Assembly: GCA_902363455.1 (NCBI GenBank)
Contig: CABJAC010000001.1
Location: 1,491,952-1,555,951, forward strand
DNA from: Caryophanales bacterium
GTDB taxonomy: Bacteria > Bacillota > Bacilli > Exiguobacteriales > Exiguobacteriaceae
Direction of reading: 5' to 3'
DNA length: 64,000 nucleotides
Part shown: piece by piece, positions 25,466 through 34,737 of the stretch
How positions within the stretch are numbered: the stretch's first letter is position 1
Layout: every line of letters starts with the position of its first letter
Position numbers and translations under genes: made by a program
Notes under the pieces: generated by a model
Database searches by the model: none
What the model saw: only the letters and a program-made list of their open reading frames with translations
What the model was told of the DNA's origin: nothing

Positions 25466-25855
25466 TCAGTGGGTCCGACGCTTTTGACGAAATCGCTTCA
25501 CCGATGTGAAGATGGATACGGATCCTCCGATGATTGCTCCGACGACAATCCCAGTCGTAAATTTTCCTCCGGGATTTTTGGCAGAACCTGGTTCAGTTGC
25601 TGTTATATGCTCTTCCTGTTTCTGCTCGAATAACTGTTGGAGAGGGGAGGATGTAGGCTCGACTTCGACAATCCGGTCAACTTCCTGTTGACGCTCTACC
25701 CGGCTTTCGACGCTGCAAGGTGACAGATAGAACGGATTCAGATTCGTCCGATACCGGTCTGGATTCCAATTCGCCTGCTGAACGGCTTCAGCTGCGTGGT
25801 CTGTCCGCTTCGTCTGATCCAATGACTGGATCGATTGATCGAATTCTTGTTTCAT
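25466..25855 (-). CDS. Hypothetical C-terminally anchored membrane protein
   Basis: I do not recognise a family. From MKQEFDQS (site GAAGAGGAG) it is 129 residues. The first 100 residues are polar and Gln/Glu-rich (SLDQTKRTDHAAEAVQQANW; VERQQEVDRIVEVEPTSSPL), then a Gly-rich hydrophobic segment (TTGIVVGAIIGGSVSIF, about 102-118) and a basic end (VKRFRQKRRTH). With no signal peptide this suggests a single C-terminal anchor with the bulk in the cytoplasm. It has its own terminator. Confidence 0.65.
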   Translation of the reverse strand: MKQEFDQSIQSLDQTKRTDHAAEAVQQANWNPDRYRTNLNPFYLSPCSVESRVERQQEVDRIVEVEPTSSPLQQLFEQKQEEHITATEPGSAKNPGGKFTTGIVVGAIIGGSVSIFTSVKRFRQKRRTH

Positions 25856-25982
25856 CGTAATCACTCCTCTTCACATTCAATTCCACCTAAAAAGCTCCGA
25901 CTTACGTCTGAAGTCTTATTTACCTCTTTTTTAAACATCTAAAACATGTATCGAAAAAAAATGTTTGCTTTTTTGTGAACGC

Positions 25983-26993
25983 TTACTTGAAATACGTTGC
26001 GTACGTCTGTTTTGCCTGTTCCGGATCCGCTTCCCCGTGAATCAAGATCCGCCCGTCGGCAAAGGCGACAATCCGGTGCTGCTCCGTCTCGAACATCAGC
26101 AAATACGGGTTCCGTTGACTTTTCATCCCGCGTGCCAGTATCTCGTTTTCCAGCCGAACCAAATCCCGTTTCCCTTCTCCCCGGACTTGCACCGTGTCCC
26201 GACCGCACAACGTGACGAATTGTAGCGGCGTTCCGTTGAGATAAGGATAGACGGCAGCGTCGCCGCACGAAGGACAGGCTGCTTGTTTTAAGGACGTGAC
26301 ATCAATCTGACTCTGCTGATTCGTCCAAAGATCAAACGACAACAACGTCCGACGCAGTGCAGCTTTCGCACCCGTCAACAGTTTCAGCGTTTCTGTTACT
26401 TGATGCGAGGCGACCAGTTGGACGGCCGGACTGATGATGCCCCGAGTATCGCACGTATCCTGTTGCTGCGGCAGATGATTCAGCAGACAATGCAGACAAG
26501 GCGTCTCCTTCGGTAAAACGGTGTATGTCATGCCGTAACTGGCGACACAGGCTCCGTAAATCCAAGGGATCTCCCGTTGCGCTGCGACATCATTGATCAG
26601 CATCCGGATCGCAAAATTATCTGTCGCGTCCATGATCAAATCCGCCTGCGCAACGAGTCGATCAATGTTCGTCGCCGTCACGTCTTCCACAATCGCTTCA
26701 ATCGTTACCATCGAATTGACTTCGCAAAGCCGTTGCTTGGCTGCGACCGCTTTCGGCAACCGTTCCCGGGCATCCCGTTCCGTGTACAATTGTTGCCGTT
26801 GGAGATTGCTCCACTCGACGTAATCACGATCAATCAAGGTCACCCGTCCGACACCGGCCCGGACGAGCTGTTCCGCACTGGCTGTCCCGAGCGCACCGAG
26901 ACCGATGATGACGACGCGGCGCTCAGCCAGTTGACCTTGTCCGTCTTGTCCGATTGGACGAAAGCGGATTTGGCGGCTGTAGCGGTCCGTCAT
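25983..26993 (-). CDS. thiF: ThiF, ThiS adenylyltransferase
   Basis: Adenylates the ThiS C-terminus so that sulfur can be loaded for thiazole synthesis. E1-like protein of 336 residues: dinucleotide motif [20 protein letters not shown] (27-46), [31 protein letters not shown] and a Cys-rich part with CLHCL and CPSCG for zinc. The start overlaps the thiG stop by 4 bases. The last approximately 80 residues are a small C-terminal domain. Last gene of the thiazole operon; thiD and tenA are not here. Confidence 0.92.
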   Translation of the reverse strand: MTDRYSRQIRFRPIGQDGQGQLAERRVVIIGLGALGTASAEQLVRAGVGRVTLIDRDYVEWSNLQRQQLYTERDARERLPKAVAAKQRLCEVNSMVTIEAIVEDVTATNIDRLVAQADLIMDATDNFAIRMLINDVAAQREIPWIYGACVASYGMTYTVLPKETPCLHCLLNHLPQQQDTCDTRGIISPAVQLVASHQVTETLKLLTGAKAALRRTLLSFDLWTNQQSQIDVTSLKQAACPSCGDAAVYPYLNGTPLQFVTLCGRDTVQVRGEGKRDLVRLENEILARGMKSQRNPYLLMFETEQHRIVAFADGRILIHGEADPEQAKQTYATYFK

Positions 26994-27757
26994 GGGCGGC
27001 TGATTCCAGTCATCGGACTGCTTGCCGTCGCATACCGTTTTTTCTCAATCCGTCCCGCTTCGAAACCGAGACGCCCGGCTTCGACCGCCAGTTTCATTGC
27101 CTGTGCCATCTTGACCGGATCGTTGGCGTGGGCGACCGCAGAATTCAGCAAGACACCGTCGGCACCCAGCTCCATCGCGTAAGCCGCGTCAGCCGGTGAA
27201 CCAATCCCCGCATCCACGATGACCGGGACCGTCATCTGTTCCATGATGAAACTGAGCGCAAGCGGGTTTAAGATCCCCTGCCCCGAACCGATCGGTGACG
27301 CTGCCGGCATGATCGCGTGACAGCCCAGTTCCTCGAGCCGACGGGCGAGCAACAAATCATCCGACGTATACGGCAAGACGATGAAACCGTCCTTGATTAA
27401 TTCCTCTGCCGCCCGTAAGGTTTCGATCGGATCCGGCAATAACGTCTTGTCGCAACCGATCACCTCGACTTTGACCATGTCACACATGCCGGATGCCCGG
27501 GCGAGCCGGGCCAGCCGGACGGCTTCTTCCGCCGTTTTTGCGCCCGCCGTGTTCGGCAACAGGTCATAACGACTTAAGTCGAGTGCCGCAAGTGGATTCG
27601 TCTGTTCCTTCGCAAAGACATCGAGACGCCGGACGGAAAACGTTAAAATGTTCGTCTCCGATGCTTCGACCGCTTGTTGTTGCGTCTCAGCGTCCGGGTA
27701 TTTTCCCGTTCCGAGTAATAATCGTGATGCAAATGTTTTTCCGCCAATTTCTAACAT
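26990..27757 (-). CDS. thiG: ThiG, thiazole synthase
   Basis: Forms the thiazole phosphate from deoxyxylulose 5-phosphate, dehydroglycine and ThiS thiocarboxylate. It is 255 residues with [11 protein letters not shown] (13-23), [36 protein letters not shown] containing the Schiff-base Lys, and [28 protein letters not shown] precedes the ATG. It begins one base after the thiS stop. Confidence 0.95.
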   Translation of the reverse strand: MLEIGGKTFASRLLLGTGKYPDAETQQQAVEASETNILTFSVRRLDVFAKEQTNPLAALDLSRYDLLPNTAGAKTAEEAVRLARLARASGMCDMVKVEVIGCDKTLLPDPIETLRAAEELIKDGFIVLPYTSDDLLLARRLEELGCHAIMPAASPIGSGQGILNPLALSFIMEQMTVPVIVDAGIGSPADAAYAMELGADGVLLNSAVAHANDPVKMAQAMKLAVEAGRLGFEAGRIEKKRYATASSPMTGISRP

Positions 27758-27758
27758 G

Positions 27759-27962
27759 TTATCCGCCTCCTACAAAATGAACGATTTCAACGACATCACC
27801 GGGTTGGACGTTCGTGTCCGTATACCGGGACCGGTCGATGATTTGATGATTTTGTTCGATGATGACGACCTCTTCATCGATGTTCAACTGCTGAATCAAG
27901 TCGTGTAGCGTCTTCGTTTGTTCCTCCAGTGGATAGTCTTTCCCATTCAATCGGATTTGCAT
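27759..27962 (-). CDS. thiS: ThiS, sulfur carrier protein
   Basis: Ubiquitin-like sulfur carrier of 67 residues beginning [15 protein letters not shown] after CGAGGAGGAG. It ends [10 protein letters not shown], with the terminal Gly that ThiF adenylates. The start lies within the thiO end (16-base overlap). A longer in-frame extension is not supported by a ribosome site. Confidence 0.93.
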   Translation of the reverse strand: MQIRLNGKDYPLEEQTKTLHDLIQQLNIDEEVVIIEQNHQIIDRSRYTDTNVQPGDVVEIVHFVGGG

Positions 27963-28951
27963 GTATTCTCCTCCTCGTGTCGTCTGCAACAAAATGCCTC
28001 CAGCGTAACTTCCGATTTTCGGTTCATGACACAATCAGCGAGGACTTGCGCTGTCACCGGAGCGAGCAAGATGCCGTGCCGGTGATGTCCCGTCGCGACC
28101 AACAAACCGTCAATTCCTTTGACCCGTCCAAGATACGGTAAACCGTCACGGGTCTGCGGCCGGACACCGGACCAGATATCAACTAGTACCGCATCACGGA
28201 TCGGCGGATACACGTCAATTGCTGCCGCCAACAGGTCCGAGATACTGTCCGCGTTGACCGTCGTTGACTCCTCACCAACGTGTTCCGTTGCGCCGATGAT
28301 AATCCGTCCGTCTGCTTTCGGGACGAGATACACCGTCTCATGAAACAAAGTCTGCTCCAGTCGACCGGTTGTGAGACGGACAGACAGGCATTCACCTTTG
28401 ACCGGAAGCGTGTCAATCGGAATCCCGATCGTTTGCAACAACGGTTCCGACCCTCGTCCACCGGCAATGACGACCTGTCGACCGAATTGCCGGCCCCGGC
28501 TTGTCTCCACCCCGGTTACCGTCTCTTTGTCTCGCAGAAGACGCAAGACAGTCACCTGTTCTTCAATCACCCCGCCCCGCTGTTCAATCGCTTGCCGTAA
28601 AGCGCGGACGAGCAACGGAGGATCGACTTGACCGACCCGTTCAAATTGGACGGTTTGCTTTGCCTGGCGCAGCTGAAACGGCAGTTCGAGATAGCCGCTC
28701 GTCAACCCGGTCTCGTCGAACAATTGACGGACAAGCTGCGGATACAGGACGCGGCTCACTGCCGCTAACGCATGTAACGGTTCCGACAGTTCTTCGTCTG
28801 TCGCGAGCATTCCCGCTGCCGCCCGTGTCGCGCCTTGTCCGACCGCCGACTGATCGAGCACGTGAACACGTTGACCCCGCTGTAGCAACTCATAGGCGAG
28901 CGTCAAACCGATGATACCGGCGCCGACGATTAATACATCCGGTTGCTTCAT
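27947..28951 (-). CDS. thiO: ThiO, glycine oxidase
   Basis: FAD enzyme that oxidises glycine to the imine used by ThiG. From MKQPDV it is 334 residues with the FAD motif VLIVGAGIIGLTLAYELLQ (6-24), the glycine-oxidase stretch RAAAGMLATDEELSEPLHAL and the C-terminal YLGRVKGIDGLLVATGHHRH. The start overlaps the tenI stop by 4 bases. The order tenI-thiO-thiS-thiG-thiF matches the Bacillus subtilis operon. Confidence 0.92.
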   Translation of the reverse strand: MKQPDVLIVGAGIIGLTLAYELLQRGQRVHVLDQSAVGQGATRAAAGMLATDEELSEPLHALAAVSRVLYPQLVRQLFDETGLTSGYLELPFQLRQAKQTVQFERVGQVDPPLLVRALRQAIEQRGGVIEEQVTVLRLLRDKETVTGVETSRGRQFGRQVVIAGGRGSEPLLQTIGIPIDTLPVKGECLSVRLTTGRLEQTLFHETVYLVPKADGRIIIGATEHVGEESTTVNADSISDLLAAAIDVYPPIRDAVLVDIWSGVRPQTRDGLPYLGRVKGIDGLLVATGHHRHGILLAPVTAQVLADCVMNRKSEVTLEAFCCRRHEEENTCKSD

Positions 28952-29544
28952 CGTCCAATCACCGCCCGGAACCGAACGGCTGCTTCCGCCGGATGGGTTT
29001 GTCCCAAAATCCCGGACAGGACGGCAACTCCGCTGCACCCGGTCGTTAAGACATCGGACAGATTTTCCGGTTTGATTCCGCCGATGGCGATGACTGGGAT
29101 TGATGTCCAGTCGACCACTTGCTGTAACGCATCGAGCCCCCGTGGCGCCACGCCGGGTTTCGAATCCGTCTCAAAAATATGACCGTACATCACGTAATCG
29201 GCGCCGGCTTGTTCCGCCGCCATCGCTTCGGTCAACGAGTGGACCGATTGACCGATGGAGATCGTCGGAAACTGTGTCCGGACACGCTCGACCGAGAGAC
29301 TGCGGCGTGTCAATTGGACGGTCGTGCCGGTGACGAGTGCAGCATCGAGCCGGTCATGGACTACCAGCTGGTCTGCCCGGACTCCTTGGTCGAGCAACGT
29401 ATCAATGCAGGAAACCAATTCCCGGACTGACCAGGTTGGCTCCCGTAAGTGGATGCGATCGACGGACGTTGCGAGCTGCGGAAGGGTCTGTTCCAGCACT
29501 TCCTTACTGTCGCGTCCGGTTGTAATCAAGTGTAAATGTGACAT
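28948..29544 (-). CDS. tenI: TenI, thiazole tautomerase
   Basis: Member of the ThiE/TenI fold, 198 residues from MSHLHL (site AAAGGAGGGGG). The stretch YGHIFETDSKPGVAPRGLDA matches TenI, including the His of GHIFETD linked to tautomerase activity, and not the ThiE phosphate-synthase pattern. It would convert the ThiG product to the aromatic thiazole carboxylate. First gene after the TPP riboswitch. Confidence 0.85.
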   Translation of the reverse strand: MSHLHLITTGRDSKEVLEQTLPQLATSVDRIHLREPTWSVRELVSCIDTLLDQGVRADQLVVHDRLDAALVTGTTVQLTRRSLSVERVRTQFPTISIGQSVHSLTEAMAAEQAGADYVMYGHIFETDSKPGVAPRGLDALQQVVDWTSIPVIAIGGIKPENLSDVLTTGCSGVAVLSGILGQTHPAEAAVRFRAVIGR

Positions 29545-29565
29545 CGTTCCCCCTCCTTTCCACAC

Positions 29566-29602
29566 GAAAAAGGACCACCCCATGAACTGATGGAGTGGTC
29601 CT
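29566..29602 (-). terminator. TPP riboswitch expression-platform terminator
   Basis: On the minus strand AGGACCACTCCAT pairs with ATGGGGTGGTCCT around CAGTTC, followed by TTTT. It lies between the TPP aptamer and tenI, so TPP binding probably favours termination. Confidence 0.85.
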
Positions 29603-29644
29603 ACGAAAAGGGCGACGCTTGGCGTTCCCTCGATAGATGATCGG

Positions 29645-29735
29645 ATACCACTTCCCTCCGCTAGTACGAACTAGATCAGGTTCAAAGGGTCCGGATACTT
29701 CCGTCTCAGTCTGCTGCGAGACTCCCCTAGTGTAG
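29645..29735 (-). ncRNA. TPP riboswitch (THI box)
   Basis: The minus strand carries the conserved aptamer elements in order: GGGGAGT, CTGAGA, ACCCTTTGAACCTGATCT, AGTTCGTACTAGCGGAGG and GAAGTGG. These are diagnostic of the thiamin-pyrophosphate aptamer, and the thiazole operon lies directly downstream after the terminator hairpin. The positions of both ends are approximate. Confidence 0.95.
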
Positions 29736-29797
29736 ATATTTATTTGTGTGGTACGTCTGTAGTCTACCACGGGTAGTCCGATTAGTTCTACCCTTGA

Positions 29798-31045
29798 TTA
29801 GTGTCGCATGTCCGATTCGACCGCTTTGACCTGCTCGATCAAGCGTTGGTATTCGTCGACACGTTTCGTTTGCGACAAGTCATACGTTTGTTTTAAGCGT
29901 AAGACCCGCATGACTTTCTGGTTGAGATCGGCTGCCGACAATTTCCCTTGTTTGATCCGCGCCATGATTTCCTTGTGAACGGACGGGTACGCACCGGGTG
30001 TCGAGAACATCGCCATATCCGCGCCGTTTTCGAGAGCAAGACCTGCCGCTTGAGCTAATCCGTACCGTTCTGTGATGGCTCCCATGACGAGATCATCCGT
30101 GATGATGACACCGTCAAATTTCAGTTCACTCCGTAACACACCGGTCATGACTTCTTTCGATAATGAGGACGGTCGATTTTTGTCGAGAGCCGGGAACAGG
30201 ATATGCGCGACCATGACCATTTCAGCCCCGTCTTGAATCGCCCGTTTAAACGGGACCAGCTCCGTCTGCTCAAGTTCCGCTTTCGTCGCATCGACCCGCG
30301 GCAGACCGACATGCGAGTCGACGGTCGTATCTCCGTGTCCCGGAAAATGTTTGACGACCGGCACGATATCTTCTTCCTTCATTCCCTGCATCAATGGGAC
30401 ACCGAGTCGTGCCACTTGTTGCGGGTCCGCACTGAGCGACCGGTCACCGATGATCGGATTCGCCGGATTACTGTTGACGTCAAGGACCGGTGCAAAATCC
30501 ATGTTGAATCCGTAAAAACGGGAAATGGAGCCAAGCGTCTGCCCGACGTCTTCCATTAATTCCGGATCATTTTTTTGACCATATGTCAGGCTCGGCGACA
30601 GTTTGAGTTGTGCGTCCGGAACCCGGCTGACCCGTCCGCCTTCTTCGTCAAAACCGACGAATGCCCGTTGATCCGACGTTTGCGCTTCGTTGATGTCAGC
30701 CGTCAACGCCTTCAGTTGGCTGGATGACGTGATATTACCGCCGAGTAACAACACCCCACCTAGCGCATGTTGCTGCAACAGCCGGCGATCCGCTTCCGTC
30801 AATGCCGTTCCGGCCACACCGATGTAGAGCAGTTGATCGATTTTGTCCGCCGTCGACATCTGAGAGACCGTCTGCTTAAGTTCATTTTCCGCTTGTTCAC
30901 GGGCGGAGGGTTGCTCCGGTTTTTGTGGTTTCGGCTGTTTTGTTTCTTCGGCTTGCTTCGGTGCCGGTTCGTTCGGTTTCGCGGTCTCGTCGACACAACC
31001 GGACAGTAAGACAGTTGCTAAGACAACAGGGAAAAACAGCTTCAA
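29798..31045 (-). CDS. nagZ: NagZ-like beta-N-acetylhexosaminidase lipoprotein (GH3)
   Basis: Probably releases GlcNAc from muropeptides at the cell surface. It is 415 residues with a lipobox (LLSGC, Cys17) and a low-complexity Lys/Pro/Glu linker (about 22-45). GH3 motifs are KHFPGHGDTTVDSHVGLPR (catalytic Asp-His loop) and FDGVIITDDLVMGA (nucleophile Asp). It lacks the extra C-terminal domain of the 642-residue B. subtilis enzyme. The start codon is TTG with GAGGAA six bases upstream, overlapping the osmC stop by 4 bases. Confidence 0.86.
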   Translation of the reverse strand: MKLFFPVVLATVLLSGCVDETAKPNEPAPKQAEETKQPKPQKPEQPSAREQAENELKQTVSQMSTADKIDQLLYIGVAGTALTEADRRLLQQHALGGVLLLGGNITSSSQLKALTADINEAQTSDQRAFVGFDEEGGRVSRVPDAQLKLSPSLTYGQKNDPELMEDVGQTLGSISRFYGFNMDFAPVLDVNSNPANPIIGDRSLSADPQQVARLGVPLMQGMKEEDIVPVVKHFPGHGDTTVDSHVGLPRVDATKAELEQTELVPFKRAIQDGAEMVMVAHILFPALDKNRPSSLSKEVMTGVLRSELKFDGVIITDDLVMGAITERYGLAQAAGLALENGADMAMFSTPGAYPSVHKEIMARIKQGKLSAADLNQKVMRVLRLKQTYDLSQTKRVDEYQRLIEQVKAVESDMRH

Positions 31046-31467
31046 ATCGGTTCCTCGTTTCGGACGCCGTTGATTGAATAGTAGACTTCAATTTCTGCGT
31101 TCAACGATTGGGAGACGGAGCAGTATTTGTCTTTTGACAACGAAATCGCCCGACGGACCTTGTCTTCCGGTAAGTCGCCTTCGAGCCGGTAATGAATCGA
31201 AATCGTCGTGAAGCGGCGCGGATGGTCGTCTGCCCGTTCCCCTTCGATGTCCATTTCAAATGACGTCAACGTCAAACGCATCTTCTCTAAAATCGAGACG
31301 ATATCGATGCCGGTACAGCCGGCAACGGCGTGGAGTAACAGCTCCGTCGGTCGCGGTGCTTGATTGTCGCCTCCGTTGTCCGGTGCTGCGTCCATCGCTA
31401 AGCGATGCCCGGATTCGGTTTCGCCGCTAAATCCCATCTTGTGGTTCCAAGTAATTGTTGCTTGCAT
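31042..31467 (-). CDS. OsmC-family protein
   Basis: The 141-residue protein starts after AAAGGACG. HAVAGCTGIDIVSILEKMRL (about 46-65) carries the first OsmC cysteine and YCSVSQSLN (about 120) the second, so the peroxidatic pair is intact. OsmC/YhfA proteins reduce organic hydroperoxides. It is cotranscribed with the NagZ-like gene (4-base overlap). Confidence 0.87.
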   Translation of the reverse strand: MQATITWNHKMGFSGETESGHRLAMDAAPDNGGDNQAPRPTELLLHAVAGCTGIDIVSILEKMRLTLTSFEMDIEGERADDHPRRFTTISIHYRLEGDLPEDKVRRAISLSKDKYCSVSQSLNAEIEVYYSINGVRNEEPI

Positions 31468-31670
31468 GTTCCGTCACGTCCTTTACTTGTTTTTTAGTCG
31501 TCTTTACCTTTTCAGTATACCCGAATCTCTACCAAGTGAAATTGACATGCTATTCGCAATAATGCTTCTTTTCCTTCTTCCTCTAAATCCGGTTTTCGCC
31601 CGGTGCAAATCATGCTATTCTGATAAACGATAGTTTTTTTGCGCACAGGCGCCAGAAGTGAGGAATGTAT

Positions 31671-32858
31671 ATGTCATCATCATCGACTCGTTTGAGTCAA
31701 ACCGACTGGCTGTTGATCGCAACGTTATCCATGTTGACGTTTGTCCTGGGAACAAGCGAATTCGTCATCGTCGGTATTTTATCCGAAATCGCAGACGGTC
31801 TGAACATTACGATCGCGAAAGCCGGGACGCTTGTCTCTGCCTTTGCCATCGCCTTTGCCATCGGGACACCGATTACAATGTCCTTGACTGGACATCTCGA
31901 ACGGCGCAAATTAATGCTTGGCTTGATTTTCGTCTGGATTTTGCTGAATGTTTGCAGCGGTATCGCACCGAACTATGAAGTCTTATTGCTGACACGGATC
32001 GTGACGGCTGTTTTGACGGGCGTCTTGATTTCGCTTGCGATGGTTGTCGCCAGTGACAGTGTCCCGATTGCGAAACGCGGGGTCGCCGTGTCGTTCATCT
32101 TCGGCGGTTTTACCCTTGCGAATGTCTTCGGTGTTCCAATCGGTACTTTCATCGGTCAGCATGCCGGGTACGCTGCCACATTTTGGCTGACGAGCAGTCT
32201 TGGCGTCATTGCGTTACTCGGTGTCTTCAAAATCGTTCCGATCCAAAAATCATCAGCGACCAGCTCGATTCGCGATCAACTTCGCCTACTCGCCAATCCG
32301 CGGATCATGATCGCCTTTTTCATCCCGTCATTTGGATTCGGTGCGACGTACGTCGTCTATACGTACCTCGTTCCGGTTTTGGAGCTGGAATTGAAATTGC
32401 CGTCGACGTGGATCAGTCCAATTTTACTCGCGTACGGAGTTGTCTCGATTTTCAGTAACATCTTAGCCGGGAAAATCGCCAGCCGGAACCCGATCGGTCG
32501 TCTCCGCTTCGTCTTCATCGTTCAGGCGATCGTACTCGCCGCCCTGTATGTGACGACGGCGTCCGTTTCGCTCGGTCTGATCAATATTGCCTTGATGTCC
32601 TTGATGTCGATTTTATTGACGACCTCAACACAAATTTATTTGATCGACCTGGCAGAGAAGTTTAACCCGGAAGCAAAAGGACTGGCCGCGTCCTTGATGC
32701 CGGTCGCAAGCAATGTCGGGATTGCCTTCGGTTCTGCTTTAGGTGGACTCGTCTATGCAAATGGTCCGATCATGAATATCGCGCTTGTTGGTGGTGCCGT
32801 CGCCTTACTCGCAGCCGTTTTGACAGCCGTCAGTCATCGGCTTGATCAACGGACGTAA
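31671..32858 (+). CDS. MFS transporter, AraJ/YdhP-type drug or nucleoside efflux
   Basis: Twelve hydrophobic segments in about 395 residues. The opening LSTLTFVLGTSEFVIVGILS-type pattern (LSMLTFVLGTSEFVIVGI here) is typical of the major-facilitator DHA1/AraJ subgroup. The second ATG (MSSSST) has AGTGAGGA at better spacing than the ATG two codons earlier. The transported compound is unknown. Single-gene unit ending in a terminator. Confidence 0.82.
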   Translation: MSSSSTRLSQTDWLLIATLSMLTFVLGTSEFVIVGILSEIADGLNITIAKAGTLVSAFAIAFAIGTPITMSLTGHLERRKLMLGLIFVWILLNVCSGIAPNYEVLLLTRIVTAVLTGVLISLAMVVASDSVPIAKRGVAVSFIFGGFTLANVFGVPIGTFIGQHAGYAATFWLTSSLGVIALLGVFKIVPIQKSSATSSIRDQLRLLANPRIMIAFFIPSFGFGATYVVYTYLVPVLELELKLPSTWISPILLAYGVVSIFSNILAGKIASRNPIGRLRFVFIVQAIVLAALYVTTASVSLGLINIALMSLMSILLTTSTQIYLIDLAEKFNPEAKGLAASLMPVASNVGIAFGSALGGLVYANGPIMNIALVGGAVALLAAVLTAVSHRLDQRT

Positions 32859-32862
32859 CCGC

Positions 32863-32922
32863 AAAAAAGACTCCTGTTCCAGTTGTGTTCTCAAAATGAG
32901 GCACGCGGAACGGGAGTCTTTT
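32863..32922 (+). terminator. Terminator after MFS gene
   Basis: AAAAAAGACTCCTGTTCC pairs with GGAACGGGAGTCTTTT (one mismatch) around a loop of about 26 bases, ending in T-rich sequence. Confidence 0.75.
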
Positions 32923-33079
32923 CTTCTTCAAGGACGTACAGACTTGAAGCCGATGTTCCCTCAGACCGAACCTTACAAGAATGTTAGGTGAACGTATCCA
33001 ATTTGTTGCTTATTTTGTCATTTCGTATGGTACGGTAAGAACAGCTTATCCATCCCAACTACTTAAAGGAGTTTTGATT

Positions 33080-33577
33080 ATGAAATCGTATTACGCTCTT
33101 CCATTAACCGCTTTGTTGCTGACAGCGACGGTCAGTCCGGTCGCGACGTCCGCTGCAACACCAACGAAAGTCGAAACAAAAAAACCGCTGTCGGAAAAAG
33201 CACTCGCGAAAAAGAAAACGGAAATCGCAAAACTGGCGACATCCTTAATCGGGACACCCTATAAAGAAGGCGGCACGACAACAAAAGGATTTGATGCGTC
33301 GGGCTTCACGCAATACGTCTATCAAAAAAGCGGTCTGACACTCGAGCGGACGATTGCGAAACAAGCCGCGATGCCGCTCAAGACCGTCACACTCAAAAAA
33401 GCGATGCCGGGCGACTTGTTATTCGTCCAAGCGAAAAAAGCAAAGACACCGAACTTCGTCGGGATCTATACCGGCAAAAATAAGTTTGTTGCCGTAACGA
33501 CGAAAAAGGTCGAATCGCAAGACCTGACATGGAGTTACTATGCAAAACAAAATATCGTCATCAAGTCATATCAGTGA
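33080..33577 (+). CDS. Secreted NlpC/P60-like protein lacking catalytic residues
   Basis: It has a signal peptide (MKSYYALPLTALLLTATVSP, cleavage near TSAA) and then an NlpC/P60 domain: IAKLATSLIGTPYKEGG, GFDASGFTQYVYQKSGLTLE, MPGDLLFV and NFVGIYTGKNKF. The canonical DCSG cysteine is Ala73 (codon GCG). The conserved His of SHVGIY is Phe126, and the His/Asn of the third site is Ala138. All three catalytic positions are lost while the fold pattern is kept. That fits a non-enzymatic binding or regulatory role at the wall, or early decay. The frame is intact, 165 residues, with AAAGGAG upstream and its own terminator. Confidence 0.8.
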   Translation: MKSYYALPLTALLLTATVSPVATSAATPTKVETKKPLSEKALAKKKTEIAKLATSLIGTPYKEGGTTTKGFDASGFTQYVYQKSGLTLERTIAKQAAMPLKTVTLKKAMPGDLLFVQAKKAKTPNFVGIYTGKNKFVAVTTKKVESQDLTWSYYAKQNIVIKSYQ

Positions 33578-33578
33578 C

Positions 33579-33628
33579 ACAAAAACAGCCATCCAAAACT
33601 CCTACGAGTTTCGGATGGCTGTTTTGTT
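33579..33628 (+). terminator. Terminator after NlpC/P60-like gene
   Basis: ACAAAAACAGCCATCC pairs with GGATGGCTGTTTTGT around a short loop. It starts at the stop codon and ends in a T-rich run. Confidence 0.85.
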
Positions 33629-33647
33629 GTGGTTATTAAGCTGTCCG

Positions 33648-34727
33648 TTAGTTTAAAACAAGAGTGTTGAACATTGTTTCTTTTCGCTTCAGTTTATCTT
33701 TGATGTTTCCTTCGTATACGACACGTTTTGATAACGCATCAACAACACGTATGTTAATTACACCATCCTCGGCTTGGCTTCCCATATAGATCATGTCATT
33801 CTTTGGTTCAATAAATTTATTCAAAACGTCACCATCTTTTGTATGGGGTAAAATCATCGAATATTTTTTCATTTTCTTTGACGTCAAATCGTAGACAGTC
33901 CAACGTAAACCTTTTAGTTCATCTTTAAACATAATTAGTTTCGTTCCATCGATACTTAGTTTTGTTTGAAAGGCATCGCTCAAATCCAATCCCTTTAGAG
34001 GCTGAACCGTTTTCCCATTGCTCAAATATACCGTTTCTTTTGTTGCATCTGATCCTTCTACACCTTCACTCGTGTAATAGACAATCGTCTCGTCATGGAT
34101 ACCTAAAATATACGTATACTTTTTAGAAGTATACGGTAAATTGATTTTTTGAACCGTATCGTTCTTTAAATTGATTTTGTACAACAATGTTTCTAAATTT
34201 GTTGCATAATCCTGTGCGTAAACATACAAACTGTTTTCAACACGTTGATACGGAATGAGATCAATTTCTCCTAGCTTCTGAGCTTCAGAAGGTTCCGGAA
34301 ATATTTTTTTTACGACACGCTGTTTGCCAGCATTCCAGTACTGCAATTCCCACTTATTTTTATCTTTTATACCGATTCCATAAGTAATTCCTTCTTGTTC
34401 TAGCGTAGTGACCTTATCTGACGCAATAAAACGTCGGAAGTCAGTCGGTTCACCCTCTTCATCAATCGGATTATTAAACAAACTGGTAATCAAATTACCT
34501 GCTGTTTTTTGCACATGCCCGTCTAATCCAACGTTGTAATCAAGGTTTTTTAGACCCTGATCATAAATTTCTGCGTGAACAGAACGGACAACTGATTGTT
34601 TCGGATCTCCTTTGACCGTCTCAACAACAAAATCTGATTCGTCGATCGAACGAATGAACAAGGTGTAGATTCCTACCGTCAAGAAGCTGACGACAGCCAG
34701 TATGAGTACAAATTTAAATTTTCGCAT
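33648..34727 (-). CDS. Membrane-anchored beta-propeller-like extracellular protein
   Basis: I do not recognise the family firmly. A membrane segment (about 6-24) is followed by about 330 extracellular residues rich in repeating Trp/Tyr beta-strand units (YGIGIKDKNKWELQYWNAGK; YILGIHDETIVYYTSEG), as in propeller domains. The start has AAGGAGG. It is the last gene of the GntR-ATPase-permease operon, ten bases after the permease stop, so it is probably an accessory sensor or subunit of that ABC system. Confidence 0.7.
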   Translation of the reverse strand: MRKFKFVLILAVVSFLTVGIYTLFIRSIDESDFVVETVKGDPKQSVVRSVHAEIYDQGLKNLDYNVGLDGHVQKTAGNLITSLFNNPIDEEGEPTDFRRFIASDKVTTLEQEGITYGIGIKDKNKWELQYWNAGKQRVVKKIFPEPSEAQKLGEIDLIPYQRVENSLYVYAQDYATNLETLLYKINLKNDTVQKINLPYTSKKYTYILGIHDETIVYYTSEGVEGSDATKETVYLSNGKTVQPLKGLDLSDAFQTKLSIDGTKLIMFKDELKGLRWTVYDLTSKKMKKYSMILPHTKDGDVLNKFIEPKNDMIYMGSQAEDGVINIRVVDALSKRVVYEGNIKDKLKRKETMFNTLVLN

Positions 34728-34737
34728 GACGTCCTCC

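Noticed and set aside
26577..27182. A 201-residue plus-strand frame opposite thiF and thiG
   Set aside because: Antisense to two well-supported genes, no ribosome site and no recognisable pattern.
29504..29770. An 88-residue minus-strand frame over the TPP aptamer and its terminator
   Set aside because: It lies wholly on the riboswitch and its terminator, starts without a ribosome site and matches no protein pattern.
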